Positions 9,314 to 18,550 are shown, counted from the stretch's first letter. The stretch: DNA of 64,000 nt from Oceanospirillum sediminis (GCF_014164585.1 NZ_JACJFM010000001.1:303490-367489); one strand, 5' to 3'. Made by a program: numbers and translations. The notes: generated by a model from the sequence alone, not told the origin.

Positions 9314-10336
9314 TCAGTTCAGTAAGGCCTGCAGTTCCTGCTTCATACGGGCATCCAGCAACAGAATATTCTGCGGCAACCAGCTACGTTTCAGCATTAT
9401 ATTACGTACCGTTTCATCAGAGCTGACCGGTTGATACCAATGACAACCCTTACCCTCTTTTTCTTCACAGGCGACGGAGAAATGTTCACTGTATTCTGCC
9501 CAGAATGAGGGCAGGAAGCGGCGCAGAGGACGACCCGTTTCTTCAGCGATACGTTCCGCCAGAGCAAAACTCTGAGATTCCAGGTCACCAAAGTGGATAT
9601 GGGGCACATAATGAGGAATCAGGCGCAGCAGGTGAATCGCCAGCTCAGGGTTCTCAGGAGGGGTCCAGAGCAACAGCAGATGATCCGGAATATCCAGATC
9701 ATAAAACATCGGCAGACTCTCAATCGTCATCACCATATAAGGCTGTTCACCATCTACCTCATTAATATCCAGTAAATCCCGCTGCGGCACCGAAACATAA
9801 CTGAACATTTTCTGCAAAGGGCCCAGGCGTATCGGCTTCTGCAGTTTACGTTTCAAGTGCATATCCATACTGCCTTTCAGGCGCAATTCAGTATCCTGAC
9901 AGACCTTAAAATCAGGCAAATGGGTTTTCAGTTCTGCATTAATATCACTGGCCGGGCTACCGCCATACAGAGAATTATAATTATCCTGATTGATCCAGAG
10001 TGGTAAATCAAAGCGAATATTATTCTGAATAAAATTCAGTCTATGATGAAACTCATCCTCTTCTACTGTCGACATACTCTGTCTGGCTTCAGCCCTTGCT
10101 CCCCAATCAGGATAAAATGCATCCAGTAGTTTAGGGAGAGTACTCTGCCCACGGGCAGTCAACGCATAAAGGTCTCTGGACTCTTCTGCCAGGCAACCCT
10201 GAAGTTCCAGTAAAGCGATCAGAGAAGCAGTGTCATTGCTCCGGCGAATGCGCCCGGACTGATAAAGATTCAGAGCAGCGTCCTGCACCAGAGCATTCTG
10301 CCAGTCAATCTTCATTTCTACCGTCGGATTACTCAT
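9314..10336 (-). CDS. orphan JetD-like (DUF2220/Toprim-type) protein
   Basis: A 340-residue protein of unassigned function. The N-terminus (about 15-75) reads like a winged helix (TASLIALLELQGCLAE then YALTARG). The second half resembles the Toprim-like domain of JetD/DUF2220: TIESLPMFYDL occupies the place of the usual ENxxTF motif, and HIHFGDLESQSFALAERIA the place of GDxDxxG. In JetD, the nuclease subunit of the Wadjet plasmid-defence complex, these acidic residues bind metal; here the Asp pair is only partly kept. No jetA, jetB or jetC lies nearby. The ATG at 10336 has GAGG six bases upstream and is preferred over an in-frame TTG at 10348. Homology is inferred by eye and is moderate. Confidence 0.6.
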   Translation of the reverse strand: MSNPTVEMKIDWQNALVQDAALNLYQSGRIRRSNDTASLIALLELQGCLAEESRDLYALTARGQSTLPKLLDAFYPDWGARAEARQSMSTVEEDEFHHRLNFIQNNIRFDLPLWINQDNYNSLYGGSPASDINAELKTHLPDFKVCQDTELRLKGSMDMHLKRKLQKPIRLGPLQKMFSYVSVPQRDLLDINEVDGEQPYMVMTIESLPMFYDLDIPDHLLLLWTPPENPELAIHLLRLIPHYVPHIHFGDLESQSFALAERIAEETGRPLRRFLPSFWAEYSEHFSVACEEKEGKGCHWYQPVSSDETVRNIMLKRSWLPQNILLLDARMKQELQALLN

Positions 10337-10441
10337 CAGATACCTCAATTTTACCCTGAAAAATGAGCATCATAACCGATGGAGGGTACACGGAGTAGCC
10401 TGAATCATAACAGAACTGATGCTTAGCCAGGATGAATTGAC

Positions 10442-11047
10442 TCAGGCCGTTAAACGCACAGACTCTGTGACCCGGAGCTGACTCAGAAGATTATCGGCAA
10501 TACCCTGGTAATGACTTTTTTGCCCTGTTGCCCGGCTCAGGAGCATAGCCCCCTGGATAGCAGCCAGCATCAGACGGGATTGCGCCTGATAACTGCCAGC
10601 CACACTCAGCTGTTTATGCTGAGAGCCATATTCCAGAGTTCGCTCCAGCCAGGACTCTGTTTCCTGCACAAAGCGCTGCAAGTGTCCCTTGGCGTTGGGT
10701 GGCAAAGCTTCAATTTCTGCCGTCAGCATAGTCATGGGACATAATTTTTCTTTATCCCGGACCATACGGGCAAAAAAGCGAGTCAGTTCCCGGATCCTTA
10801 ACAGGCTGTCATCATATTTCTGATCAAGTGAGACGAGACGTTCCGTAAACTGATTGGTATAGCGTTCACACAGGCGTATCACCAGATCTGATTTTGAAGG
10901 GAAGTGATAGTGGATACTGGCTTTGCGTATTTCCACCTGGTGGGCAATATCCTGATAACTGAATCCGTTATAGCCATTACGCTGAAGCAGATCCTGGGCA
11001 ACATCCAGAATGCGTTCAGCAGTTGATGAATTATTGTTTTTGTTCAT
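10442..11047 (-). CDS. TetR-family transcriptional regulator
   Basis: Repressor-type protein of about 201 residues. The N-terminal helix-turn-helix is classical: TAERILDVAQDLLQRNGY, then YQDIAHQVEIRKASIHYHFPSKSDLV. The helical C-terminal ligand domain is variable. A longer frame opens at 11125, but the ATG at 11047 has AGGG five bases upstream and puts the HTH at the usual distance from the N-terminus. The 312 bases upstream contain no gene and are the likely site of autoregulation. No divergent target gene is obvious, since yjbQ lies upstream on the same strand. Confidence 0.9.
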   Translation of the reverse strand: MNKNNNSSTAERILDVAQDLLQRNGYNGFSYQDIAHQVEIRKASIHYHFPSKSDLVIRLCERYTNQFTERLVSLDQKYDDSLLRIRELTRFFARMVRDKEKLCPMTMLTAEIEALPPNAKGHLQRFVQETESWLERTLEYGSQHKQLSVAGSYQAQSRLMLAAIQGAMLLSRATGQKSHYQGIADNLLSQLRVTESVRLTA

Positions 11048-11359
11048 ATCAACCCTGGGAAGTATGTATTTGTTTTTACTTTTCATCCGGTATACATCAT
11101 CGGATACCGATGTAACTCTTACCATGCCAGACAGATCTTCATGTTATAAGGCTCCTGAACATTCTTATTTTTATTGATGTTCAGTTCTGCATCTGAAATA
11201 ACAGTCTGATGCACTGAGTAACACAAATTATCCCGCCATGTTAGCACCATTCAGAATCAGGCTTAACCACGACTAATGACGTATCCCTGTACCAATTTAT
11301 GATACTGAAATATCTAACGGCCCATGAGAAAACGATTGTTCAATTCCACATCGCTCCAG
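11048..11359. other. gene-free upstream region of the TetR gene
   Basis: Region of 312 bases between the yjbQ stop and the TetR start. It should carry the TetR-gene promoter. I saw no operator-like dyad clear enough to call and no terminator for yjbQ. Confidence 0.4.
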
Positions 11360-11785
11360 TCAAAAGCATTCCCCCTGCAGGGTAGCCAGAATGTGGCGCT
11401 TGCCACCATGATTACGGTGTTCCCCCAGATAAATCCCCTGCCAGGTTCCCAGTGCAAGAGCCCCCTGATGTACAGGAATCATGATACTGGCCCCCAGAAG
11501 GCTGGCCTTAATATGGGCAGGCATATCATCACTACCTTCATAAGTATGCCTGTAGTAAGGCGCATCTTCAGGAACAAAGCGATTGAAATGACTCTCAAAA
11601 TCCTGCCTGACAGTCGGATCTGCATTTTCATTCAGAGTCAGCGATGCCGAGGTATGCTGAATAAAAAGGTTTAATAAACCACAGCGGTAATCGGCGATCT
11701 CTGGCATAGCCTGCTCAATCTCATGAGTCACCAGATGAAACCCCCGACGCCTGGCTTTTAGCTGAAACGATTTTTGTAACCACAT
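11360..11785 (-). CDS. yjbQ: YjbQ-family protein (secondary thiamine-phosphate synthase fold)
   Basis: Cytoplasmic protein of 141 residues, the exact size of the UPF0047/YjbQ family. Family landmarks are visible: [22 protein letters not shown] and the C-terminal [12 protein letters not shown] segment with conserved His and Glu. E. coli YjbQ has weak thiamine-phosphate synthase activity in vitro; the true role is unsettled. GGAG lies eight bases before the ATG. It follows yqcC on the same strand after an 88-base gap, so the two may be co-transcribed. Confidence 0.92.
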   Translation of the reverse strand: MWLQKSFQLKARRRGFHLVTHEIEQAMPEIADYRCGLLNLFIQHTSASLTLNENADPTVRQDFESHFNRFVPEDAPYYRHTYEGSDDMPAHIKASLLGASIMIPVHQGALALGTWQGIYLGEHRNHGGKRHILATLQGECF

Positions 11786-11873
11786 AACCTTTTCTCCGGG
11801 TTCTTACATCAGGTCACAGACAGAGTTCTGCAGGAAACCCTGTCCGAACCAGAGCCTGCAGTAAAAATATCCG

Positions 11874-12200
11874 TTATGATGCGCCAGACATGGCCTGCTC
11901 AATATCGCGCAGCAGCTCAGTGACCCGTTTTCCATCAAGGGCTGCTGTACGGAAATATTCTTCAGCGAGGGGACTGATACTGACCTGAGACGGGATCTCA
12001 GCTCCCGCATCAAGTATGGCTCGCATCCTCGCAACAAAGACATATCTCAGCCATTGTAAGAAATTCATGCTATCAATACAGAAAGGGACTGTACTCAGAA
12101 ACGCCTCTGCATCCGGTTGTGGCTGTTGCCATAACCCTGAAGCCATCATCGTTTCTTCCAGCTCATCCAGCAGCTGAGATAATCGATACTGAGAAGACAC
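11874..12200 (-). CDS. yqcC: YqcC-family protein
   Basis: Small cytoplasmic protein of 108 residues, typical of the YqcC family. Landmarks are the WLRY segment, PFCIDSMNFLQWLRYVF, and the C-terminal SISPLAEEYF followed by a helix. Its function is unknown; in E. coli the gene is next to truC, which is not present here. The reading frame stays open to 12320, but a GGAGG lies five bases before a GTG at 12200, giving the family's usual length, so that start is preferred. The gene is divergent from the cation antiporter across about 157 bases. Confidence 0.85.
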   Translation of the reverse strand: MSSQYRLSQLLDELEETMMASGLWQQPQPDAEAFLSTVPFCIDSMNFLQWLRYVFVARMRAILDAGAEIPSQVSISPLAEEYFRTAALDGKRVTELLRDIEQAMSGAS

Positions 12201-12357
12201 ATCTACCTCCGGGGAATCAGGGTTATACTGGTGCAGAATGGCACAGGTATCAGATACTGAGCCAGATACTGGTGTTAGTATACAGGACACAGATGCCGGA
12301 CAGTACACATCGCCAGACAAGCGTATCCGGCATAATAAAATGAAAAGGAATAACAGA

Positions 12358-14340
12358 TTGGAAAGTGCCAGCTACTTTAATCAGGTTATGATCATTCTTA
12401 GCGGATCGGTGATATCGACAGCCCTTCTGCGTCGTTTCCGGCTACCTCCTGTGCTGGGATATCTGATCGTTGGGTTGCTTATTGGCCCCTATGCCCTGCA
12501 ATTAGTTCCAGGGCCCGACGACCTTCATTTTCTGTCTGAATTTGGCCTGGTCTTTCTGTTGTTTTCACTGGGGCTGGAGTTTTCTCTGGCCAGGATGACG
12601 GCACTGAGGCACACCGTATTTGGATTGGGCAGTGCCCAGGTTGCTTTGTGCAGCCTGTTCTTCTGGTCTGTACTGCACTATGTATTCGGTATGAGTTCGG
12701 AAGCATCGCTAATTACTGCCGGCGCTCTGGGATTATCATCGACTGCCATTGTGACCCAGGAACTGACCCGCTGGAATGAGCTGAACAGCGTCCATGGTCA
12801 TTCGGCCATCGGTATTCTCTTGTTTCAGGATCTGGCAGCAGTCCTTTTCCTGATTATGGTTCCTGCACTGGCTGGCACCAGCGATCATAGTTTTTCGCTG
12901 GCTATTGGCCTGATTATTCTTAAAGGGTTTGTACTTTTTATCGCTATGCTGGCTACCGGCAAATGGCTGATGCCTTTTATTTTCCATGAAGTCAGTAAAA
13001 CCCGCTCAGAAGAGCTCTTTGTCATGACGGTGCTCCTCGTAGTACTGACCGCCGCATGGATTACTCATGCCATAGGATTATCTATGGCTCTGGGAGCTTT
13101 TATTGCTGGAATGATGCTGGGAGAGAGTCATTTCAAACATCAGATTGAAGCCGATATCCGTCCGTTCCGGGATATCCTGCTAGGACTTTTCTTCGTTACA
13201 GTAGGGATGCAGCTGGATTACCAGGTACTCATCAGCAACCTGCACTGGGTAGTGCTGGGCAGTCTGGGGCTGATTGCCAGTAAAGGCATCATGATCAGCC
13301 TGCTGGCCAGCATGCTGGGTAAAGACCGTTCTTCGGCTCTGAGAACGGGACTGGTACTGGCTCAGGGGGGCGAATTCGGCTTTGCCCTGCTGACACTGGC
13401 ACTGGCCAATCAGCTGCTGAAACCGGGGCTGGCCAGCCTGATTGTGGCAATTATTGTAGTCAGCATTGCCGTAACGCCTTTTCTGATTCGCTTCAACAGC
13501 CGTATCAGTCTGATGATTTTGCCAGATAAACCTTTTGAGCCCTCCATGCCCCACGATACCAGAGAACTGGCGGAGGCCACATCAGAGCTGGAAGGACATA
13601 TCATTGTCTGCGGCTTTGGCCGTGTTGGTCAGACTGTGGCACGTTTTATGAAAAAAGAAAACCTGCCACTGCTTGCTCTGGATAATGATCCGATCCGGGT
13701 GCAGGAAGCTGCCGGAGGGGGAGAAAACATCTTTTATGGTGATAGTTCCAGTCGAAAAGTGCTTGAAGCTACCGGCGTCAGCCGTGCCAGACTAATCGTA
13801 GTCACGGTAAATGAATATGAGCAATCGCTGGCTATTATCCGGGCGATCCGGGACCTGAACCAGCAAGTACCTGTGGTTGTCAGAACCAGGGATGATTCTC
13901 ATCTGGAAGACCTGAAAAGAGCCGGAGCGACAGAAGTTATTCCCGAAGCTCTTGAAGGCAGCCTGATGCTGGTCACCCACGTGATGTCTCAGATGCATAT
14001 TCCTTTTCGTCGTATCGCCCGTATGGTTCAGACCGTACGTCAGCAACGTTATCAACTATTGCATGGTTATTTTCATGGTGGCCATTCCCAACTAATTGAT
14101 AAACAGGGTAATCCGTTGCTCAGATTGCATCCGGTTCAGGTTAGCCCGACCTGTTTTGCTCATAATAAAACCATTGCCGACCTTAAACTCAGTCAGGTAG
14201 AGATACTGAATGTACATCGCAAGAACGCAGTCATCGAATCTCCGGATAATAATTTTATCATTCAAAGCGGAGATACTCTCATACTGCAGGGCATGGCTGA
14301 TCACATTGAGCAGGCCGAATCCCGTTTATATGGCGGCTGA
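12358..14340 (+). CDS. CPA2-family cation/proton antiporter with TrkA-type NAD domain (Kef/YbaL-like)
   Basis: Inner-membrane antiporter of about 660 residues, probably moving K+ or Na+ against H+. The first 400 residues form 12-13 hydrophobic helices, beginning with LPPVLGYLIVGLLIGP and including the GALGLSSTAIV signature. A cytoplasmic Rossmann RCK domain follows (IIVCGFGRVGQTVA, about residues 450-570), then a TrkA-C-like module. The frame is open from 12238, but the TTG at 12358 has AAAAGGAA seven bases upstream and gives the usual N-terminus; an ATG at 12340 lacks a ribosome site. It is most similar in layout to KefB/KefC/YbaL. No KefF/KefG-type partner is adjacent. Confidence 0.88.
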   Translation: MESASYFNQVMIILSGSVISTALLRRFRLPPVLGYLIVGLLIGPYALQLVPGPDDLHFLSEFGLVFLLFSLGLEFSLARMTALRHTVFGLGSAQVALCSLFFWSVLHYVFGMSSEASLITAGALGLSSTAIVTQELTRWNELNSVHGHSAIGILLFQDLAAVLFLIMVPALAGTSDHSFSLAIGLIILKGFVLFIAMLATGKWLMPFIFHEVSKTRSEELFVMTVLLVVLTAAWITHAIGLSMALGAFIAGMMLGESHFKHQIEADIRPFRDILLGLFFVTVGMQLDYQVLISNLHWVVLGSLGLIASKGIMISLLASMLGKDRSSALRTGLVLAQGGEFGFALLTLALANQLLKPGLASLIVAIIVVSIAVTPFLIRFNSRISLMILPDKPFEPSMPHDTRELAEATSELEGHIIVCGFGRVGQTVARFMKKENLPLLALDNDPIRVQEAAGGGENIFYGDSSSRKVLEATGVSRARLIVVTVNEYEQSLAIIRAIRDLNQQVPVVVRTRDDSHLEDLKRAGATEVIPEALEGSLMLVTHVMSQMHIPFRRIARMVQTVRQQRYQLLHGYFHGGHSQLIDKQGNPLLRLHPVQVSPTCFAHNKTIADLKLSQVEILNVHRKNAVIESPDNNFIIQSGDTLILQGMADHIEQAESRLYGG

Positions 14341-14487
14341 TAAAAAAGAGAGGGGGTGAGTTGATCAGCAAAGAATATGCTGCCATCGAATCAATTCAGC
14401 CCTGATTGGTCGGATCAGATGATAGAATAGCAACGGATAGCTTACACTTAGTCAGAAAAGATCAGAAATCTGCCCGGAGGAACTCTC

Positions 14488-14766
14488 ATGTTATTTCAGA
14501 ACGTACAAAACTATTACGAAAAGCTGGTTCTGGAAGCCCTGACATCAAGAGGCTTCATGTCCGGCTATGAGCAGGGATACGTTGAAGATATTGCCTGCAT
14601 TGCGCTCAACAATCTGCCCACTCAGTACATTCGCTTTGAAGTGGATATGGGGTTCTTTCTCTCCAGCGAAGACCACCTGCTGATGCAAAAACAGGTTAAC
14701 GAGGCCGTTGACGAAGCGGTGACCTTTATCAATCAGAAGCTGAAAGAATCCGATAAAAAAGCCTGA
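14488..14766 (+). CDS. ComFB-like protein (possible c-di-GMP binder)
   Basis: A 92-residue protein resembling the late-competence ComFB family: an N-terminal helix (NVQNYYEKLVLEAL), then the hallmark DIACIALNNLPTQYIRFEVDMGFFLS. Bacillus ComFB has cysteines that bind zinc; here only one Cys remains, so zinc binding is unlikely. Some cyanobacterial ComFB-domain proteins have been reported to bind cyclic dinucleotides. That is family knowledge; no ligand evidence exists here. GGAGG lies seven bases before the ATG. It converges on yegS with four bases between the stops. Confidence 0.75.
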   Translation: MLFQNVQNYYEKLVLEALTSRGFMSGYEQGYVEDIACIALNNLPTQYIRFEVDMGFFLSSEDHLLMQKQVNEAVDEAVTFINQKLKESDKKA

Positions 14767-14770
14767 TATC

Positions 14771-15733
14771 TCAGCTTATTTCATTTTCTTTACCGGCATT
14801 TCTGCTCAGTACCGGAGAATGTCGTGGCAAATGCAGTTTCAGAGCCTCTGAACAGACCCTGAATGACATATTCTGGTCTGACAGGGGTTCTCCATCCAGA
14901 TTAATATTCAGTAGCTGAGCGGCCCGGAGTTCCAGCCAGGGTACTCTCTGATGAATCATCGCCTCCTGTAAAGCGGCTCCACCATCCAGCATCAGGTACT
15001 GCATCGTATCTGCCAGCGTTCTCTGATCACTTTGTGGCAGAATACTGACATCCATCAGTCCATCATCCAGCAAAGCATCCGGACACAACTCATGTCCGCC
15101 CCCCGCCTGACGGCCATTGCCTACACCCAGCACCATAAATTCACCCTGCCAGTGAAATCCCGGCGCTTTCAGCTCACCGGCAACGGCAGCAATGCTGGTG
15201 AACTGGGTCATACCCGTCAGAAAATAGGCCACGCCACCCAGAGCTCTTTTCAGTTCCTCCGGTGTGGATGTGGTAATCTGGGTGCCAAATCCACCTGTCG
15301 CCATATTGATAAAGTAGCGGTCAGCAACCTGTATTACATCAATAGGCTCTGCCGGTAATTCAGATATCAGCAACAGAGCTTCCAGAGGTGCCAGAGGTAT
15401 ACGGCAGGCCTGGGCAAAATCATTTGCTGTTCCCAGAGGAATAACCCCCAGAGAAGGACGCCCGGATGTCTGTGGTTTGCTCATCAGCCCATTGACCACT
15501 TCATTTACCGTGCCATCGCCACCCGCTGCTACCACAGTATCCACATCCAGCTGACAGGCCTCTCTGGCCAGACGCCGGGCATCCCCCTCCTCCCAGGTGA
15601 CCCGCACATCAATCATACAATCATGACTTCGCAACAAACGCACCGCATCCCGGAGTGCAATATTCTGCGCTTCTTTACCGTGCAGAATAATACGAATGTG
15701 CTGTCTGGCTTTCTGCTGTGCTTTTCCGGACAC
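14771..15733 (-). CDS. yegS: lipid kinase YegS
   Basis: Diacylglycerol-kinase-fold enzyme of 320 residues that phosphorylates lipids such as phosphatidylglycerol in E. coli. The nucleotide-binding GGDGT (71-75) sits in VVAAGGDGTVNEVVNGLM, followed by GVIPLGTANDFA, which is diagnostic of the family. The C-terminal beta-rich domain includes LNINLDGEP. The start is GTG, with AAAGG nine bases upstream. The 522 bases upstream contain no gene but carry DnaA-box-like sites. Identification as YegS rather than a generic DAG kinase rests on overall length and motif spacing. Confidence 0.92.
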   Translation of the reverse strand: MSGKAQQKARQHIRIILHGKEAQNIALRDAVRLLRSHDCMIDVRVTWEEGDARRLAREACQLDVDTVVAAGGDGTVNEVVNGLMSKPQTSGRPSLGVIPLGTANDFAQACRIPLAPLEALLLISELPAEPIDVIQVADRYFINMATGGFGTQITTSTPEELKRALGGVAYFLTGMTQFTSIAAVAGELKAPGFHWQGEFMVLGVGNGRQAGGGHELCPDALLDDGLMDVSILPQSDQRTLADTMQYLMLDGGAALQEAMIHQRVPWLELRAAQLLNINLDGEPLSDQNMSFRVCSEALKLHLPRHSPVLSRNAGKENEIS

Positions 15734-16255
15734 CTTAGTACACCTTTTTCACAAGTGGTTTTCTGTGTATAAGGTTACGCAATTATCAGCCCGACGGGAA
15801 ATGAAAAACTCTGTGGATAACTCTTTAGTAAGCTGGGACTTTGCAGGGAGTTTTTTGTGAATCTGCCAGAAAAGCGATGTTAATAACTCTGATTGCAGAT
15901 TGGATATCTTCACCGGAACACACTTAAACCTGTATATAATTACAATAAAAGAAAGTTGATTTTCATCCGTTATCTTCCAGACGGGCATTTTAAGGTCAGA
16001 CCAATCAGCTTTCTATGAACAAAAGATCATCACTTCAGGGCTAATTCACAGTTATGCTGAAAACAGTTGTGGACAATCTCTGCATAAATAAACCTGCTTC
16101 AGTAATCATGGCCTCTGGCCACAACTGATCACTTTTTAACCAATCCATTTTTCCCTGCTGAATTCCTGCTATTGCATACTGGAGAATTTCAGATAAAAGC
16201 TTTACCCTCACAGCCTGCTTTCTCTTCTATACTGACAGGCACAAACAGGAAGAAC
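15734..16255. other. gene-free stretch with DnaA-box-like nonamers
   Basis: A 522-base stretch between the divergent yegS and DUF3549 genes. It contains TGTGTATAA (15764-15772), a perfect TGTGGATAA (15812-15820) and TGTGGACAA (16068-16076), all in the same orientation, with AT-rich sequence around 15925-15975. A 79-codon minus-strand frame (15749-15988) overlaps these and has no convincing ribosome site. It is not oriC by gene context. Confidence 0.5.
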
Positions 16256-17320
16256 ATGTCCGACATTGTTACTCTGACCGACTTTCTCAGCCAGACCGGA
16301 GCCAGTCTGCGCGTTTTTGATATGGGACGCCGGGTTTCTGTGGTATCTCCTCAAACATTTTCTAAGTTTGAACAATGTGAGATCCCGTACCCGCAACCCT
16401 ACATGTACCATGCACGTCTGGGCATTCTGTTCTGGTATCCCCAGGCGCCGGAGAAGCATTTCATCTGGTTCCTGCAATTCCCTCTGGACGAACAGGGCTT
16501 TATTATCCAGGCCTCCAGAGATGACTTTATGAAACGTCTGCTGGAAACAGTTGGGCAGAACGCCCGACAGCTCGCAGAAAATGAAGCGCCATCAGAAGAA
16601 CCCAGAAATCTGATGAAGGATAATCCCCTGGCTTTTACTCCGGATCAGGAACGCATCGCAGTCTTTAATGCGAAAGCTAAACTGGCACTGGGTCAACCGG
16701 CTTCCCGGTTTCATGACCAGGCAGAAGAATATTTTACCGGTCAGAGAGAAAACGATGACTGGGAAGATATCGGATTACAGGGCATTGCAGATTTTACTGC
16801 CCGCCTGGAAAAACAGGACAATGCTCAGGCGCTGAGTCAGCATATCGCCAGTTTTCCTGATATCCCCTTCAGTGCATTATGCCGTTGTCTGGAAAATGAA
16901 CAGATCGATCACAGACTGGCCGATGCTATTGTACAGAGAGTAATGCCGCTGAATCAGGATGAGCAGGCTGATACTCTGATACTGGCTGCAGCCATCCGGG
17001 CTATTGGCCACACGCGGGCAACCGGTCTCAGAGATCAGCTGATAAGGGCTGCTCTGGAAGGACTGCACAGATACGATATTGAGATCCTGACGGTTATTGC
17101 TGCCAGGGCCTGGGAGAGCCTGGAATCCCCGGAACTGCTGGTACTTTACCTGGAATGCCTGGCTAACTGCTCCGCCGGACAAATGGCCTTCACTAAAATT
17201 GTCCGGGACCTTATCTTTGTCCCCGGATTAAGAACTCTGATCATTGCTCAGTTCCGTAATCCGGATCGCAGTGAAGCCCTGAGTGAAGCAATCGGTATGC
17301 TGATGAGCGGAATCGAATAA
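16256..17320 (+). CDS. DUF3549-family protein
   Basis: Cytoplasmic protein of 354 residues. The opening SDIVTLTDFLSQTGASLRVFDMGRRV and the following PYPQPYMYHARLGILFW are typical of the gammaproteobacterial DUF3549 family, whose function is unknown. The N-terminal third is mixed alpha/beta; the remainder is a string of amphipathic helices resembling HEAT-like repeats. The frame is open from 16172, but AGGAAGAAC immediately precedes the ATG at 16256, which also matches the family start. No operon partner: the next gene downstream is on the opposite strand. Confidence 0.85.
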   Translation: MSDIVTLTDFLSQTGASLRVFDMGRRVSVVSPQTFSKFEQCEIPYPQPYMYHARLGILFWYPQAPEKHFIWFLQFPLDEQGFIIQASRDDFMKRLLETVGQNARQLAENEAPSEEPRNLMKDNPLAFTPDQERIAVFNAKAKLALGQPASRFHDQAEEYFTGQRENDDWEDIGLQGIADFTARLEKQDNAQALSQHIASFPDIPFSALCRCLENEQIDHRLADAIVQRVMPLNQDEQADTLILAAAIRAIGHTRATGLRDQLIRAALEGLHRYDIEILTVIAARAWESLESPELLVLYLECLANCSAGQMAFTKIVRDLIFVPGLRTLIIAQFRNPDRSEALSEAIGMLMSGIE

Positions 17321-17357
17321 AGTGAACGGGGATACCCTACACAAATATTCTTCTATG

Positions 17358-17380
17358 CTCTCTGGCCATTGGCTGGAGAG
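17358..17380. repeat. hairpin between convergent genes
   Basis: The arms CTCTCTGGCC and GGCTGGAGAG pair over ten bases (two wobble pairs) around a three-base loop. There is no T run, so terminator function is uncertain. It lies 38 bases past the DUF3549 stop. Confidence 0.4.
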
Positions 17381-17462
17381 TACCTCCTCCCCCCGGAACA
17401 GCCCTCCCGGCTATCAGATGCTCTCCGGCGTTCTGCTGTCCAGCCCTGACAGAGCGTGTATT

Positions 17463-17849
17463 TTATACACCAGCCACTAACGAGGGCAATTGCCACTGCA
17501 GCACGACACTGCTCAACAGGACCAGGTAAGCCATCAGTGTCAGAGACCGCTTAACCAGCCAGTATCCAGCAACAGTCAGCAGAACAAAGATTAGCTGACA
17601 ACATCCCTGAATCAGAAGACTCCAGGCATACAGTGACGCCCCGTCTGCCCGGAAAAACTGTGAACTATACAGATTCATCGTGTTTACTGCAGGCATCTTA
17701 TTCAACAGGCTCCAGCTTTCCCATAAAGAAAACATCGCCAGAGGCAGGATAAAAAAGACCGGCAATACCAGCACAAATAAACTGTATCGGACATGAGCCT
17801 GGCTTTTTTCCATAGAGAGCACAGGACAGGTTTGAGAATACAACTCCAT
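17463..17849 (-). CDS. small inner-membrane protein of unknown function
   Basis: A 128-residue protein that I do not recognise. Three hydrophobic segments are visible (about 22-45, 74-99 and 104-125), and a polar loop of some 30 residues separates the first two. This layout resembles DUF2569-like membrane proteins, but the match is only general. AGAGG lies seven bases before the ATG. It converges with the DUF3549 gene and is divergent from the following helical protein. Confidence 0.65.
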   Translation of the reverse strand: MELYSQTCPVLSMEKSQAHVRYSLFVLVLPVFFILPLAMFSLWESWSLLNKMPAVNTMNLYSSQFFRADGASLYAWSLLIQGCCQLIFVLLTVAGYWLVKRSLTLMAYLVLLSSVVLQWQLPSLVAGV

Positions 17850-18060
17850 AAACAGGCCTCTTCATAATCATGACTGACAGCAAAGTCAGATCAGGCCGCA
17901 AACTAACATGCACTGATGACGGCCCGGTGACAGTTCTGATTTATCCATAACCTGTTAACGCAAAAGATATACCAGCTATAAAAGAAATACTGACAGCCAT
18001 AGCGGAGATGCTGAATTCAGGCCATAATATCGAAGCAGAATACAGTGCCGAGGAAGTTTT

Positions 18061-18501
18061 ATGCTGTTAGATGAGCCTAGTGCGGCTCTGTCCGAGCTGA
18101 TAGAAGCCCTTCATGAATCACTGGATGATTATCAGGACAATCTCCAGCGTCTGCACCATGATGAAATTGCAGAAGAATTTAATGGTGCAATGAACACACG
18201 CTGCCAACTGGTGAGTCAGCTGGAGCAGGATGCAGAGCGTTATCTGCATCTGAGGCCCAGAGCGGCAGATAGCGACAGGGAAGATTTCCATCATCTCTGG
18301 AGCAAACTGAAAAGTCTGGTCATAGATGAACAGCATATTCTGTTACAGGAAAGAGCAGAGCAGGAACGTCACCTGATCAGTCTGACAGCCCGCTGTCAGA
18401 GCTACGACTATCCGCAACTGATTATCGGACAACTCGAACAATTGCACCAGCACCTGACAGACCAGCTGAAACAGATTAAAACTTTCCAGCAAAGTACTTA
18501 A
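18061..18501 (+). CDS. helical protein of unknown function
   Basis: A 146-residue cytoplasmic protein, almost entirely helical, with heptad-like spacing of leucines (ALSELIEALHESLDDYQDNL and the C-terminal LIIGQLEQLHQHLTDQL). It resembles chaperone-type helical bundles such as FliT or FlgN only in general character, and no flagellar genes are near. AGGAAG precedes the ATG. The UspB-like gene follows after 49 bases, so the two are probably co-transcribed. Confidence 0.65.
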   Translation: MLLDEPSAALSELIEALHESLDDYQDNLQRLHHDEIAEEFNGAMNTRCQLVSQLEQDAERYLHLRPRAADSDREDFHHLWSKLKSLVIDEQHILLQERAEQERHLISLTARCQSYDYPQLIIGQLEQLHQHLTDQLKQIKTFQQST

Positions 18502-18550
18502 TATCCTGATCATTCAGGCAGTTCAGGAGAGTGAGCCGGAGGCTTGTCCT

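Noticed and set aside
9314..10336. Complete Wadjet defence system
   Set aside because: Only a JetD-like protein is present; none of the condensin-like JetA/B/C genes lies within reach.
15749..15988. 79-codon minus-strand frame upstream of yegS
   Set aside because: Overlaps DnaA-like boxes and AT-rich intergenic sequence, lacks a Shine-Dalgarno sequence and shows no family features.
15764..16076. Chromosomal replication origin
   Set aside because: DnaA-like boxes are present, but no dnaA, dnaN, gidA or parAB neighbours and no dense box array; called only a regulatory curiosity.
18061..18501. Flagellar chaperone (FliT/FlgN)
   Set aside because: Only general helical character fits; no flagellar neighbours or diagnostic residues.
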